A DNA stretch of 64,000 bases from Tumebacillus amylolyticus (lineage in GTDB: Bacteria; Bacillota; Bacilli; Tumebacillales; Tumebacillaceae): assembly GCF_016722965.1 (NCBI RefSeq), contig NZ_JAEQNB010000001.1, positions 62,001 through 126,000 on the forward strand. Direction: 5' to 3'. Positions within the stretch are counted from its first letter, which is position 1, and each line of letters begins with the position of its first letter. The translations under genes and the position numbers were made by a program. Below the pieces are notes generated by a model that was given only the letters and a program-made list of their open reading frames with translations, was not told the DNA's origin and did no database searches. Positions 9,147-18,573 of the stretch are shown one piece after another.

Positions 9147-9743
9147 TTAGAGAAACCGGGCTTCGAGCAGTTTGTACGCCTTTTGAATTCCGCGAAACAA
9201 TCCTAGATCGCCACCACGGTCGGGATGGTGTTGGGATACCAACTCGCGGTACCGCTTCCGAATCTCGTCCCACGTCGCAGAGGCGGTCAGTCCGAGCACT
9301 TCATACGCCAATACTCTCGACTCGCTCTCATCTTCCCACGCAGACGTATTCCTCCGAACCTCCGTCAACGCCATCGCCCTCCGCAAGTCCTCCATTCGTT
9401 GCGCTCGCACCTCGGGCGACAACTTCGCCCACAAATGCACCACCTGCGGGTCCGCAATATCGAGCAACATCAGCAGAGGATACAGTTCCGGAATTCCTTG
9501 CAACGTAGCCGGAGTCAAACGAGCCCCTTTCAGCAACAACCGAATCGTTCGAGCCTCCTCCGGGGGAATCGACCTCCACCAACGCTCCGACAAAGCAGCC
9601 GTAGCCTCGTCCAGAACGTCATCGACTTTACGTTTCAGCAGGCTCAGCGTGCGATACAAATCAATCAAATCCTCTTCCCCAAGAGAATCCCAATCCGTCT
9701 TCTCCAACTCCGCAAGCCACGAAGTGGTAGGTCTATGGTCCAT
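9147..9743 (-). CDS. J-domain protein
   Basis: 198 residues. The last 55 or so form a DnaJ J-domain: YEVLGL, then KRYRELVSQHHPDRGG, with the invariant HPD loop that stimulates Hsp70 ATPase. The N-terminal two-thirds are helical and charged with no family I recognise, including a possible coiled-coil stretch (LLKRKVDDVLDEATAALSER). A C-terminal J-domain without the zinc finger or substrate domain of DnaJ points to a specialised (class C) co-chaperone. It is convergent with the ydaJ-N operon. Its client is unknown. Confidence 0.8.
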   Translation of the reverse strand: MDHRPTTSWLAELEKTDWDSLGEEDLIDLYRTLSLLKRKVDDVLDEATAALSERWWRSIPPEEARTIRLLLKGARLTPATLQGIPELYPLLMLLDIADPQVVHLWAKLSPEVRAQRMEDLRRAMALTEVRRNTSAWEDESESRVLAYEVLGLTASATWDEIRKRYRELVSQHHPDRGGDLGLFRGIQKAYKLLEARFL

Positions 9744-9922
9744 ACCGGATTCAACTCCTCACGACATACATCCATTATGGCTATCTTACCATATTGCGGT
9801 ATGGCAGAAGTTTGAGTTCCACATACTAGTGACGAGCTGGGATCATTGATGATGTATTGGTAAGATGTAGGGAGAGAGTCTGCAACATCTACTTTTACTA
9901 TCTTTTTAGAAAGGGAACCCTC

Positions 9923-10558
9923 ATGAATCTCAAATGGCACGAACTCACCACCCCCGCAGACCCGTATCTCTCAACGGCTCTGGATCTCTACGAAGCCGAG
10001 TTTGACGAGATCGTCCGCGAGCCTCGCGACATCCTCTTGCGGGGGATGCATTTGCAACACACGGAAGCCATTCGACCGAATGCCTTTCACTTTCTCATCG
10101 GTCTCGACACAGACGACCAAGATCGCGTCGTAGCGCTCACCATCACCAACTACTTGAGCACGGCGAACCGAGGATTCATCGTCTACCTCGCCGTGCATCC
10201 GGGCTACAGAAGCCACGGACTCGGTGGGAAGTTGCTCCATCAACTGGAACTCCTCCTCCAGCAAGACGCAGCCCGTGCCGGGCACGCACATCTCGACGGC
10301 CTCGTGTTGGAAACGGAGAACGACACCGACTACGAGCGTCGTCGACGCTTTTTTGAACGACAGGGCTTTCAGCTCGTGCCCGACATCCTCTACTACCAGC
10401 CCGCACTTCATCCCACAACCTGCGCTGTCCCCCTCAAACTCTTCGTCAAAGGCCCCCCAGACGACCTCCACACCCTCATCCGCGCCATGTACGAGGAAAA
10501 ATACCACCTCCTCAACCAAATCCCGCTCGCAACGCTCCACCAACTTCTCCCGCGCTAA
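9923..10558 (+). CDS. GNAT-family N-acetyltransferase
   Basis: 211 residues from ATG 9923, chosen because AAAGGGAA lies seven bases upstream; the longer in-frame extension lacks a ribosome-binding site. The acetyl-CoA-binding motif A is visible as LAVHPGYRSHGLGGKLL near residues 92-108, followed by the usual C-terminal strand with RRFFERQGFQLVPD. The enzyme should transfer an acetyl group from acetyl-CoA to an amine. The substrate cannot be told. A strong terminator directly follows, so it is probably monocistronic. Confidence 0.85.
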   Translation: MNLKWHELTTPADPYLSTALDLYEAEFDEIVREPRDILLRGMHLQHTEAIRPNAFHFLIGLDTDDQDRVVALTITNYLSTANRGFIVYLAVHPGYRSHGLGGKLLHQLELLLQQDAARAGHAHLDGLVLETENDTDYERRRRFFERQGFQLVPDILYYQPALHPTTCAVPLKLFVKGPPDDLHTLIRAMYEEKYHLLNQIPLATLHQLLPR

Positions 10559-10561
10559 AAG

Positions 10562-10596
10562 AGAGCCTGCCGAAAACTCGCAGGCTCTTTTTTCTG
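10562..10596 (+). terminator. Terminator after the acetyltransferase gene
   Basis: AGAGCCTGC and GCAGGCTCT pair around a nine-base loop, followed by T residues. Confidence 0.88.
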
Positions 10597-10664
10597 TCAT
10601 TTTTCCCTAGCTTCTCCCATAGACATAGGGTACTAGACTAAGGATTTGGGAGGAGACAAACACC

Positions 10665-11840
10665 ATGAGATGGAGATGGGGAATTCCATTCATCGTCGTA
10701 CTTGCCATGCTGCTCACGATCTTGCCTGTCCATGCCGCTGTCATCAACGAGGGAGGTGCCGATCCGATCTGGATCGCCGTGAACGACGAGCTTCTGACGT
10801 TCCCGGATGCACAGCCGGAACTTCATGATGGCGTCACGTACGCTCCGGTTCGCTTCGTCGCCGAGGCGATGCACGCCAACCTCCAATGGGTACCCGGCAC
10901 CAACATCACCCAAGTTTACAAAAACGGCCGCCACGTCACGTTCGACACGCCTCATTCTGTCGTGAAAACGGATGACGGCACCAACCACGAAGTCCCGCTC
11001 TACATCCAAAACGACCGCCTGATGGCACCAACCCGCCTGCTCAGTGAGGGGCTCGGGTACACCGTCTCCTACCTCGAATCCGGCCCGATCACCCGAATCA
11101 AGGACAGCACCGCCAAACGCAGCGACGAAGAGTTGGCCTCCATATACCAAGACCGCATCGACCAAGAAAAAGCCAAATGGGAAGAAGAGCACAAGCCCCC
11201 ACAACCGCCACCCGTCCCCGAACCTCCCAAGCCGGACAAAGTCGTCTACTTGACGTTTGACGACGGTCCGAATGAATACACCGCCAGAATTCTCGACACG
11301 TTGAAATCGGCAGGTGTCACGGCGACGTTCTTCGTCCTCGGCCCGCAGATTCAATCGCACCAAGACCTCGCCAAACGCATGGTGGAGGACGGCTACTCGG
11401 TCGGTTTGCACGGGATGACGCACGATTCCAGCAAGATCTACCGCTCTGCGCAGACTGTCGTGAACGAGATGGAAGACTGCAACACGATCCTCACCAACGT
11501 CACCGGCCTGCGCAGTGCGATCATGAGGGTTCCGTACGGCAGCAAGCCGTGGATGCCGCAGAACTATCGAGATGCGACCGTCAACGCCGGCTACCACATG
11601 TGGGACTGGAACGTTGACTCCTACGACTCGAAGTCCGCGACCCGCACCGCCCAAGAAACCTACGGTGAAGTCACCCGCCAAGTCCCCGGCAAAAAAGAAG
11701 CTGTCATCCTCATGCACGACAAAAAAACGACAGCCGACGCGCTGCCGAACATCATTCAATGGCTCAAAGACAACGGCTACAGCTTCGAGCGCATCTACGG
11801 AAGCACCCCGCCGGTCAACTTCTGGAACGACGCCAGATGA
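10665..11840 (+). CDS. Secreted polysaccharide deacetylase with copper-amine-oxidase-like N-terminal domain
   Basis: 391 residues: a signal peptide (about 1-25, ending VHA), a copper-amine-oxidase-like stalk domain (PVRFVAEAM, LLSEGLGYTV), a charged Pro-rich linker, and a NodB-type deacetylase domain. Motifs are complete: TFDDGP (catalytic base and metal Asp), HGMTHD supplying the HxxxH zinc ligands, RVPYG, DWNVDS, and LMHD with the catalytic His. It probably deacetylates peptidoglycan or a related glycan on the cell surface. The start is ATG, with GGGAGGAG nine bases upstream. The stalk domain is common in cell-wall proteins of this order. Confidence 0.88.
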   Translation: MRWRWGIPFIVVLAMLLTILPVHAAVINEGGADPIWIAVNDELLTFPDAQPELHDGVTYAPVRFVAEAMHANLQWVPGTNITQVYKNGRHVTFDTPHSVVKTDDGTNHEVPLYIQNDRLMAPTRLLSEGLGYTVSYLESGPITRIKDSTAKRSDEELASIYQDRIDQEKAKWEEEHKPPQPPPVPEPPKPDKVVYLTFDDGPNEYTARILDTLKSAGVTATFFVLGPQIQSHQDLAKRMVEDGYSVGLHGMTHDSSKIYRSAQTVVNEMEDCNTILTNVTGLRSAIMRVPYGSKPWMPQNYRDATVNAGYHMWDWNVDSYDSKSATRTAQETYGEVTRQVPGKKEAVILMHDKKTTADALPNIIQWLKDNGYSFERIYGSTPPVNFWNDAR

Positions 11841-11911
11841 ATTTTTTAAAAAAGAATTCACGAAACACAAAAATTGGAAATCAACCGTAACTTCAATCAC
11901 AAAAACAATCC

Positions 11912-11940
11912 GTGACGAAACCCAAAATTCACCTTATAAT
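11912..11940 (+). promoter_or_regulatory. Putative sigma-A promoter
   Basis: GTGACG, 17 bases, then TATAAT, in the AT-rich gap upstream of the flavoprotein gene. Confidence 0.5.
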
Positions 11941-11987
11941 TACTTTAATTACCAATCCCATATATCGGAAAAAGGTGGAGATCACGG

Positions 11988-13214
11988 ATGTCACAAACTC
12001 AATTTGACGCCATTGTCGTCGGAGCCCGTTGTGCAGGGTCGACGGCGGCTTATTATCTTTCGCGTGCCGGATACCGCGTGTTGCTCGTAGACCGTACGTT
12101 TTTCCCAAGCGATGTCCTCTCGACGCACACGTTGTTCAACAACACCGTCGATACCCTGCGCGACATGGGCGTGCTCGACAAGCTCTTGGAAACGGACACT
12201 CCGGTTGTGAACGGGTGCCGGTTCCAGTTTGACGACGCCGTGATCGAGGGCAACATGCCGCTCTACAACGGCGAGTCGGCCAGCTATTGCTTCCGCCGAA
12301 CCTACTTCGATCAGATTCTGCTCGACCATGCCCGCGCTCAGGAGGGGGTCACAGCGCTGGAAGGCTTCCGCGTAACGGAGACCCTTGAAGAAAACGGCAC
12401 CGTCATCGGCGTGCGCGGTCATTTGCGAGACGGCGATGTTCAGGAATTTCGTGCCAAGATCGTCATCGGAGCGGACGGCCGTGTCTCCACCATTCGCAAA
12501 CAAGTGGAAGCGCAACTGAAATTCTCCACGCCGACCGACTATGGAACTTACTACGGCTACTTCGCAAATCTCCCGGCGCATCCCCATTCCTACTTGGAAA
12601 TCTACCAACTCGGCATCCCGCGTGCGTACATTTTCCCGACGTCGGATGGTCATCACATCGTCGCCGCTTGTTTCCCGCTCGCAGACAAAGACCTGATTCA
12701 GCTCTTCAAAAAGGAGCCGGAGAAGACCTTGCGCGACTACATGACGAACTTCATGGGGGAGACGAACATCCCGGAACGTCTGGAAAAAGCCGTGCTCGCC
12801 GAGCCGATCAAAGGCATCCTCGACTTCGACAACCACTGGTACCAAGGCATGGGCAAGGGCTGGGCGCTGACCGGAGACGCGATCTGTTTCAAAGACCCGG
12901 GGATGGGGCAGGGGATGCACGACGCCATTTTCGGCGCACGAATTCTCGCCAACGTCCTCTCTCGTTATGAAGATTGGGCGGCGAACTGGGAAGAGATGTC
13001 CAACGCCTACCAACAGGAGATCGAATCTGAATTCATGGTGCGCTTCCAAATGTGCTGCCAGATCACCAAAGCGGTCGCATTCCCGCCGGAGGAGCAAGCG
13101 AAAAACCGCGCCATCGCCGCGAACCCGCAAGCGACGCAAGCGTTCCTCGGCCTCTACAACTACGCCCACGAACCTCATGAGATCGAAGCGGCATTTCACA
13201 CGACCAACGCCTAA
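11988..13214 (+). CDS. FAD-dependent oxidoreductase (geranylgeranyl-reductase / PHBH-like)
   Basis: 408 residues. The N-terminus carries a dinucleotide-binding fold (IVVGARCAGSTAAYYLSRAGY) with an Ala-Arg variation in the usual GxGxxG. The mid-protein motif VIGADGR and the later GDAICFKDPGMGQGMHDAI are the FAD-contacting motifs of the p-hydroxybenzoate hydroxylase superfamily. It likely acts as a flavin-dependent monooxygenase or reductase. A clean promoter and a strong terminator suggest a single-gene unit. The substrate is unknown; secondary-metabolite halogenase or hydroxylase relatives are possible. Confidence 0.8.
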   Translation: MSQTQFDAIVVGARCAGSTAAYYLSRAGYRVLLVDRTFFPSDVLSTHTLFNNTVDTLRDMGVLDKLLETDTPVVNGCRFQFDDAVIEGNMPLYNGESASYCFRRTYFDQILLDHARAQEGVTALEGFRVTETLEENGTVIGVRGHLRDGDVQEFRAKIVIGADGRVSTIRKQVEAQLKFSTPTDYGTYYGYFANLPAHPHSYLEIYQLGIPRAYIFPTSDGHHIVAACFPLADKDLIQLFKKEPEKTLRDYMTNFMGETNIPERLEKAVLAEPIKGILDFDNHWYQGMGKGWALTGDAICFKDPGMGQGMHDAIFGARILANVLSRYEDWAANWEEMSNAYQQEIESEFMVRFQMCCQITKAVAFPPEEQAKNRAIAANPQATQAFLGLYNYAHEPHEIEAAFHTTNA

Positions 13215-13231
13215 CCTCATGTACGCAAAAA

Positions 13232-13269
13232 AGGCCCGGACACTTCCCTGAGTGTCCGGGCCTCTTTTT
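13232..13269. terminator. Bidirectional terminator between flavoprotein gene and cheY
   Basis: GGCCCGGACACT pairs perfectly with AGTGTCCGGGCC across a six-base loop, with A residues on one side and T residues on the other. Confidence 0.88.
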
Positions 13270-13286
13270 CCGATCCCAAAAACAGT

Positions 13287-13646
13287 CTAGCCGAGCACTT
13301 TCGCAATCGACGCCAACACGCGCTCTTCGTTGAACGGTTTGACGACGAAATCGCGGGCTCCTGCTTGAATGGCCGTGATGACCATGTCTTGCTGGCCCAT
13401 CGCCGAGCACATGACGATCTTGGCACCCGGGTCGAATTGCTTGATCCCGCGCACGGCCCCGATGCCGTCCATCTCCGGCATCGTGATGTCCATCGTCACG
13501 ATGTCGGGTTGAAGCTCTTGGTATTTCTTGATGGCAACCAGGCCGTTCTCCGCTTCGCCGACGACTTCGTGTCCGCCGTTGGTGAGCATCGCTTTCAACG
13601 TCATTCTCATAAATGCTGCATCGTCAACAACCATAACTTTTGCCAT
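13287..13646 (-). CDS. cheY: Chemotaxis response regulator CheY
   Basis: 119 residues, a single receiver domain. The acidic pocket (VVDD), phospho-acceptor D53 in MDITMPEMDG, the conserved Ser of CSAMGQ and the Lys of VKPF are all in place. No output domain follows, as expected for CheY, which binds the flagellar switch when phosphorylated. It lies eight bases downstream of cheX on the same strand, so the two are probably co-transcribed, pairing signal and phosphatase. Confidence 0.9.
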   Translation of the reverse strand: MAKVMVVDDAAFMRMTLKAMLTNGGHEVVGEAENGLVAIKKYQELQPDIVTMDITMPEMDGIGAVRGIKQFDPGAKIVMCSAMGQQDMVITAIQAGARDFVVKPFNEERVLASIAKVLG

Positions 13647-13654
13647 AGTCTACA

Positions 13655-14101
13655 CTACTCCTCGAAAATTAGTAATAGTGTCAACAGCCCTCTGTCCCCG
13701 GCTTCCAAGGGAACCTGAATGGCTGACTTGAAACCGGAAATGTTCGTCGTGCCGCTGAGTACGGTCGGGGGCGTGATGTCCACGCGGAATTTGCGCAACG
13801 ACAACTTGGTCGCCATCGTCCCGGCTACGATATTGCCGATCTCTCCGACGAAGGAGCTTAACATCTCCCCGGAGAGGCTCATGCCGTACATACTTTCTGC
13901 TACAGAGCTGAAAACGCCATCCTCCGCAACCAAGAGGAAACGCCCTCTCAAATCGCCGGTCACCCCGATCAAGACTGCGGTCGCGGACATGTGGAAGCTG
14001 TTTTGGATCAGACTCGGTTTCTGGGTGACGAGGGGAAAGGGAAAAACGGAAGCGGAGCCCTCGATCGCCGAGTTCAAGATCGCTGTAATGACCTCATTCA
14101 C
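13655..14101 (-). CDS. cheX: CheX-type chemotaxis phosphatase
   Basis: 148 residues from the GTG at 14101; GGAGGAGG lies eight bases upstream of it, inside the longer possible frame. The sequence follows the CheC/CheX/FliY family, with the helix containing ExxN seen as SSFVGEIGNIVAGTMATKL. In this family the Glu and Asn dephosphorylate CheY-P. Being transcribed immediately ahead of cheY supports the role. It could be called CheC-like; the single ExxN motif and the length favour CheX. Confidence 0.78.
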   Translation of the reverse strand: MNEVITAILNSAIEGSASVFPFPLVTQKPSLIQNSFHMSATAVLIGVTGDLRGRFLLVAEDGVFSSVAESMYGMSLSGEMLSSFVGEIGNIVAGTMATKLSLRKFRVDITPPTVLSGTTNISGFKSAIQVPLEAGDRGLLTLLLIFEE

Positions 14102-14290
14102 ATGCAAGTCCTCCTCCAAAATAGAGAATGTCAACAAAACTGATCTAGGATGATGATATTAATATAATAAATGCTAAAGTCCTATTTATCTAGGGGTTGA
14201 CTGCATCTAGAGTCATACTTTTTCAGAAGGAACTTTTCGATTTGATGTAGAACATGTCACAAATCATAGCTTGGGGTAAGGAGGTTTCCC

Positions 14291-14608
14291 ATGCGTAACT
14301 TCCAACGCAACGAGGTCGACATTGCGAAGAACATCCGCATGATTGAGTGGCTCAAGACGGAGCTCTTGGAGAATGTCTCGGGGCTGTTTCGCGGCTTTTT
14401 GAAAGGCAATGAGAGCGTGTTGCTCGATTTTTTGTCCAACATCGTGGTGTTCAGCTACATTTTGGCGCGACGGGTCGGGATTGATTTTCAGGAGTTGGAT
14501 CGGTCGGTGTTGCAAAAAGTGGACCGCAGCATCGAGTTGGGGCACGAGGTCGAGGAATGGTACGGCGACCTCAGCGGGTTGCAGGAACATATCAAACGCA
14601 AGCGCTGA
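14291..14608 (+). CDS. MazG-like family protein
   Basis: 105 residues, all helical, resembling the short MazG-like proteins of Bacillales (NIRMIEWLKTELLENVSGLFRGFLKGNE). MazG-type folds hydrolyse nucleoside triphosphates. This short form has acidic residues, but I could not match the full EExxD metal motif, so activity is uncertain. It starts at ATG eight bases after AAGGAGG and sits alone upstream of rplI with a roughly 200-base gap that contains no evident gene. Confidence 0.7.
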   Translation: MRNFQRNEVDIAKNIRMIEWLKTELLENVSGLFRGFLKGNESVLLDFLSNIVVFSYILARRVGIDFQELDRSVLQKVDRSIELGHEVEEWYGDLSGLQEHIKRKR

Positions 14609-14804
14609 ATTATGTAATTTCTGTTCGGGCTAGTGTACAATGGAATGAATACGTTGGTTTTGGCGGGGGAACAGCGTGGGCGTGGCGGTTGCCATAACAT
14701 GCATGAAGAGTCTGTCGCTACTTTCTGTTATTCTAGTAGGCAGAAGACTCTCGTTCACGAGATCCTGTTCATGACCCGCGACGAGGAAATGGAGGGCATG
14801 TCAG

Positions 14805-15251
14805 ATGAAAGTTATCTTTCTGCAAGATGTAAAAGGCCAAGGTAAAAAAGGTGAAACCAAGGAAGTGTCCACGGGATACGCGCACAACTTCCTTTTTAGT
14901 AAAGGTCTGGCCGTCGAAGCGACCGCCGACAATCTCAACAAACAGAAAATCGCCAAGGACGGCGAAGCACGCCGTGCCGCGCAAGTGCTCGCAGAAGCGA
15001 AGGAATTGGCGGAGCAATTTAAGGAACTGTCGATCACCATCAAGACCAAGTCCGGTGAAGGCGGTCGCGTCTTTGGCGCCGTTTCGTCCAAGCAAATTGC
15101 GGACGCGCTGAAAGACCAAAAGAAAATCAATCTCGACAAACGAAAAATTCTCCTGGACGACGCCATCAAGTCGCTTGGCACCACTGTGGTGACCGTGAAA
15201 TTGCACCCGGAAGTGACCGCTGAATTGCGCGTACAGGTAGTTGCGGAGTAA
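14805..15251 (+). CDS. rplI: 50S ribosomal protein L9
   Basis: 148 residues, the usual length. The N-terminal rRNA-binding domain is classic: [17 protein letters not shown], then [17 protein letters not shown] long connecting helix and the C-terminal domain follow. L9 binds 23S rRNA at the base of the L1 stalk and helps frame maintenance. The downstream lonC and dnaB genes follow closely, matching the rplI-dnaB order common in Bacillota. Confidence 0.97.
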   Translation: MKVIFLQDVKGQGKKGETKEVSTGYAHNFLFSKGLAVEATADNLNKQKIAKDGEARRAAQVLAEAKELAEQFKELSITIKTKSGEGGRVFGAVSSKQIADALKDQKKINLDKRKILLDDAIKSLGTTVVTVKLHPEVTAELRVQVVAE

Positions 15252-15258
15252 AACATCT

Positions 15259-17205
15259 ATGATCAAAAAACTGCTTACGAAACTCAATCGAATTCCCGGC
15301 AGTAAACTTCATGAAAAGTTGGAGAACGAAGAGGCGGTCCGTCGTCAGGTAACCGCTCTGTTTGGGGTTCTGAGCAGTGTCTATGGACCGGACAAATTGG
15401 TTTTGCGTGCGGGCAAACTCGATGCTCTTGGCTTGATGCGTTCGTCGAGCCTCGATGATCGAGTGCTTGCGTTGCAACGAATTGTCTTTGAGAACCCCGG
15501 ACTGGAGGAGCGCCCGACGCCGGAGCGCATCCCGGAGATCTTGAATGAAGTCGAAGAGGCGCTCGCCGACTTCCTCGCCCGCAAAAGCGTGGAGGAAGAC
15601 ATCGAGCGCCGTGTCACCGACCGCATGCAGGAGAAGCATGAGGAGTACATCAAGGAAATTCGCACGCAACTTGTCAAGGAACAATCGGGCCCCGAGAACG
15701 CGCAGACGTTGAAAAAGTACGCACGTCTCGAAAAGCTCGAAACGGTCAAACTCTCCAAGTCGATGTTCGAAGCGGTTCGCCCGCAAGCGATGGAGCAGAT
15801 CGTCGGCCAAGAGCAGGCGAAACGCGCGTTGCTTTCCAAATTGGCAAGTCCGTTCCCGCAACACATCTTGATCTACGGACCGCCGGGCGTCGGCAAGACG
15901 ACCGCGGCGCGCATTGCGTTGCAAGAAGCGGCTCGTCTGGCTTCGACCCCGTTTTTGGCGAATGCGCCGTTCGTAGAAGTGGACGGTACGACGCTGCGTT
16001 GGGACCCGCGGGACATCACGAACCCGTTGCTGGGCTCTGTTCACGACCCGATCTACCAAGGGGCACGCCGCGACTTTGCAGACACGGCCGTTCCTGAACC
16101 GAAGCCGGGCCTCGTGACCGATGCGCATGGCGGAATTTTGTTCATCGACGAAATCGGAGAACTCGATGCCATGTTGCAGAACAAGCTCTTGAAAGTGTTG
16201 GAAGACAAGCGCGTGTCGTTCGATTCGCCGTACTATGACCCGGATGATGTCAACGTGCCGAAGTATATCAAGAAATTGTTCGAAGAGGGCGCACCGGCAG
16301 ACTTCGTGCTGATCGGGGCGACGACTCGCGATCCGTCGGAGATCAATCCGGCGCTTCGTTCGCGCTGTGCGGAGATCTTTTTCGAGCCGTTGGTGCCGGA
16401 CCAAGTCGAGACGATCGTCATGGAAGCGGCAGATCGTCTGGAAGTAAGTCTCGAAGCAGAAGTGGCTCAGACGATTGCTCGTTATACGATCGAAGGTCGT
16501 AAGGCGGTCAACTTGCTGGCAGACGCGCACGGACTCGCGGTGTATCGTGCAGGGGCTACGGCGGAAGAGGCTGTGTCGATTTCCCAACACGACATCGACG
16601 AAGTTCTGCGCATGAACCGCATGGTGCCTTTCGTGAAGGACCGTGAGACGGTGCAGTCTGAGATCGGCAAGATCTACGGACTGGGCGTTGCCGGGTTCTT
16701 GGGCTCTGTCTTGGAAATTGAGGCGGTTGCTTATCCTGCGGTGGAAGCGGGCAAGGGCCGGATGCGTTTTAACGACACGGCAGGCTCGATGGCGAAGGAC
16801 TCTGTGTTCAACGCCGCAGCCGTTTTGCGCCGCATCACGGGCAAGGATTTGCAAGACTACGACATCCACGTCAACGTCGTCGGCGGGGGCCGCATCGACG
16901 GGCCGTCTGCCGGTGTGGCGATCACGATGGCGATCTACTCGGCCTTGACGGAGAAACCGATTCCGCAGAACCTTGCGATCACGGGGGAAGTCTCCATCCA
17001 AGGCAAAGTGAAACCGGTCGGCGGGGTGTTCGAAAAAATATTCGGTGCTCGTCAAGCCGGTGTCACCCAAGTCTTGGTGCCGTACGACAACCGTCGTGAC
17101 GTGCCGACGGAGACGGGCGACGTCAATGTACACTGTGTACAAACGATCGACGAGGTGTTGGAACTCGTCTTCGCTGAGCAAAACCAAACGATCATTGCGA
17201 GCTAA
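15259..17205 (+). CDS. lonC: Lon-family ATP-dependent protease LonC
   Basis: 648 residues from the ATG nine bases after rplI. There is no large Lon N-domain; instead a helical N-terminal region, an AAA+ module with Walker A GPPGVGKT and Walker B ILFIDEIG, and a C-terminal Lon protease domain. The catalytic dyad is present: Ser550 in DGPSAG and Lys593 in GGVFEK. Layout and length match the sporulation-associated LonC group, distinct from LonA and LonB. A sensor arginine region NPALRSRCAEIFFEPL is conserved. Probably co-transcribed with rplI and dnaB. Confidence 0.88.
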   Translation: MIKKLLTKLNRIPGSKLHEKLENEEAVRRQVTALFGVLSSVYGPDKLVLRAGKLDALGLMRSSSLDDRVLALQRIVFENPGLEERPTPERIPEILNEVEEALADFLARKSVEEDIERRVTDRMQEKHEEYIKEIRTQLVKEQSGPENAQTLKKYARLEKLETVKLSKSMFEAVRPQAMEQIVGQEQAKRALLSKLASPFPQHILIYGPPGVGKTTAARIALQEAARLASTPFLANAPFVEVDGTTLRWDPRDITNPLLGSVHDPIYQGARRDFADTAVPEPKPGLVTDAHGGILFIDEIGELDAMLQNKLLKVLEDKRVSFDSPYYDPDDVNVPKYIKKLFEEGAPADFVLIGATTRDPSEINPALRSRCAEIFFEPLVPDQVETIVMEAADRLEVSLEAEVAQTIARYTIEGRKAVNLLADAHGLAVYRAGATAEEAVSISQHDIDEVLRMNRMVPFVKDRETVQSEIGKIYGLGVAGFLGSVLEIEAVAYPAVEAGKGRMRFNDTAGSMAKDSVFNAAAVLRRITGKDLQDYDIHVNVVGGGRIDGPSAGVAITMAIYSALTEKPIPQNLAITGEVSIQGKVKPVGGVFEKIFGARQAGVTQVLVPYDNRRDVPTETGDVNVHCVQTIDEVLELVFAEQNQTIIAS

Positions 17206-17232
17206 AGCCTGAGAGAGCTAGGAGGAATGGGA

Positions 17233-18573
17233 ATGCAAGAAGAATTACTGGAACGGGTTCCTCCCCAGCATATCGAGGCGGAGCAGGCGGTGCTTGGCGC
17301 TGTCATGCTTGAAGCGGACGCAATCGTCACCGTGCAAGAGATGTTGCAGGTGCCGGACTTCTATCGCAAGTCCCACCAGCTGATCTACGAAGCGATTCTT
17401 CTGCTCGCCGAGTCGGGCGAGCCGGTGGATGTTGTCACCATATCGAAGACGCTTGCAGACAACGGACAGATTGAAGAAATTGGCGGGGTCGCGTACCTCG
17501 CCAATTTGGCGAACAGCGTTCCGACAGCGGCCAACGTCGACCACTACGCGTCGATTGTGAAGGAAAAGTCGGTTCTGCGCCGACTGATCAACACGGCGAC
17601 CAAGATCGCCTCCACCGGATACGCCGGCGGCGATGTCAACGAAATGATCAGCGACGCGGAAAAAAAGATCATGGAGATCTCCCAAGCCGGGAGTTTCAAC
17701 AAAGGCTTCACGCAGATCAAAGACGTTCTGCTCGATACGTTTGAGCGCATCGAGTTTCTCTATAACAACCGAGGCGGGGTCTCCGGAATTTCGTCCGGCT
17801 ACCCGGATTTGGACAAGATGACGAACGGATTCAACCGCTCCGACTTGATCATCCTCGCGGCCCGTCCGGCGGTCGGGAAGACCGCATTTGCCCTGAACTT
17901 GGCGACGAACGTCGCGGCACGAGCGGGGCAGACGGTCGCGATTTTTTCGCTTGAGATGGGCAAGGAGCAGTTGGTGCAGCGTATCTTGTGCGCCGAGGCC
18001 AACATCGACGCGGGGCGGATGCGTTCCGGGATGTTGGACGAGGACGACTGGCCGAAGTTGACGATGGCGGTCGGCTCGCTTTCGGAGACGCCGATTTTTA
18101 TCGACGACACGCCGGGGATTACGGTGCATGACATCCGGGCGAAGTGCCGCCGTTTGAAAGCGGAGCATGGGATCGGGCTGGTGCTGATCGACTACTTGCA
18201 GTTGATTTCAGGGAACGGTCGTACGGACAACCGTCAGCAGGAAGTCTCGGAAATTTCGCGGACGCTGAAGTTGATCGCCCGTGAATTGGACGTGACGGTC
18301 ATCGCGTTGTCGCAGCTCTCGCGTTCTGTCGAGCAACGTCAGGACAAGCGTCCGATGATGTCCGACTTGCGTGAGTCCGGGTCGATCGAGCAGGATGCCG
18401 ATATTGTTTCCTTTCTGTATCGCGACGATTACTACAACCCGGAATCGGAGCGCAAGAACATCGTTGAATTTATCATCGCCAAGCAGCGTTCCGGTCCTAC
18501 GGGGACGGTTGAATTGGTGTTCTTGAAAAACTTCAACAAATTCGTATCGCTGGAAAGGGCGCCAGGAGCATGA
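17233..18573 (+). CDS. dnaB: Replicative DNA helicase DnaB (DnaC of B. subtilis)
   Basis: 446 residues from ATG 17233; AGGAGG ends seven bases before it, while an ATG six bases earlier is too close to that site. An N-terminal primase-interacting helical domain (PPQHIEAEQAVLGAVML) is followed by the RecA-like motor with Walker A AARPAVGKT near residue 212, Walker B VLIDYLQ, and the SDLRESGSIEQDADIV motif. It unwinds the fork as a hexamer. The stop overlaps the next gene by four bases. Confidence 0.96.
   Translation: MQEELLERVPPQHIEAEQAVLGAVMLEADAIVTVQEMLQVPDFYRKSHQLIYEAILLLAESGEPVDVVTISKTLADNGQIEEIGGVAYLANLANSVPTAANVDHYASIVKEKSVLRRLINTATKIASTGYAGGDVNEMISDAEKKIMEISQAGSFNKGFTQIKDVLLDTFERIEFLYNNRGGVSGISSGYPDLDKMTNGFNRSDLIILAARPAVGKTAFALNLATNVAARAGQTVAIFSLEMGKEQLVQRILCAEANIDAGRMRSGMLDEDDWPKLTMAVGSLSETPIFIDDTPGITVHDIRAKCRRLKAEHGIGLVLIDYLQLISGNGRTDNRQQEVSEISRTLKLIARELDVTVIALSQLSRSVEQRQDKRPMMSDLRESGSIEQDADIVSFLYRDDYYNPESERKNIVEFIIAKQRSGPTGTVELVFLKNFNKFVSLERAPGA

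Noticed and set aside
14633..14845. 70-residue frame before rplI
   Set aside because: No ribosome-binding site, odd composition, overlaps the rplI start in another frame.
15166..17187. 673-codon minus-strand frame opposite lonC
   Set aside because: Arg/His-rich translation with no motifs, fully antisense to a clear LonC gene.
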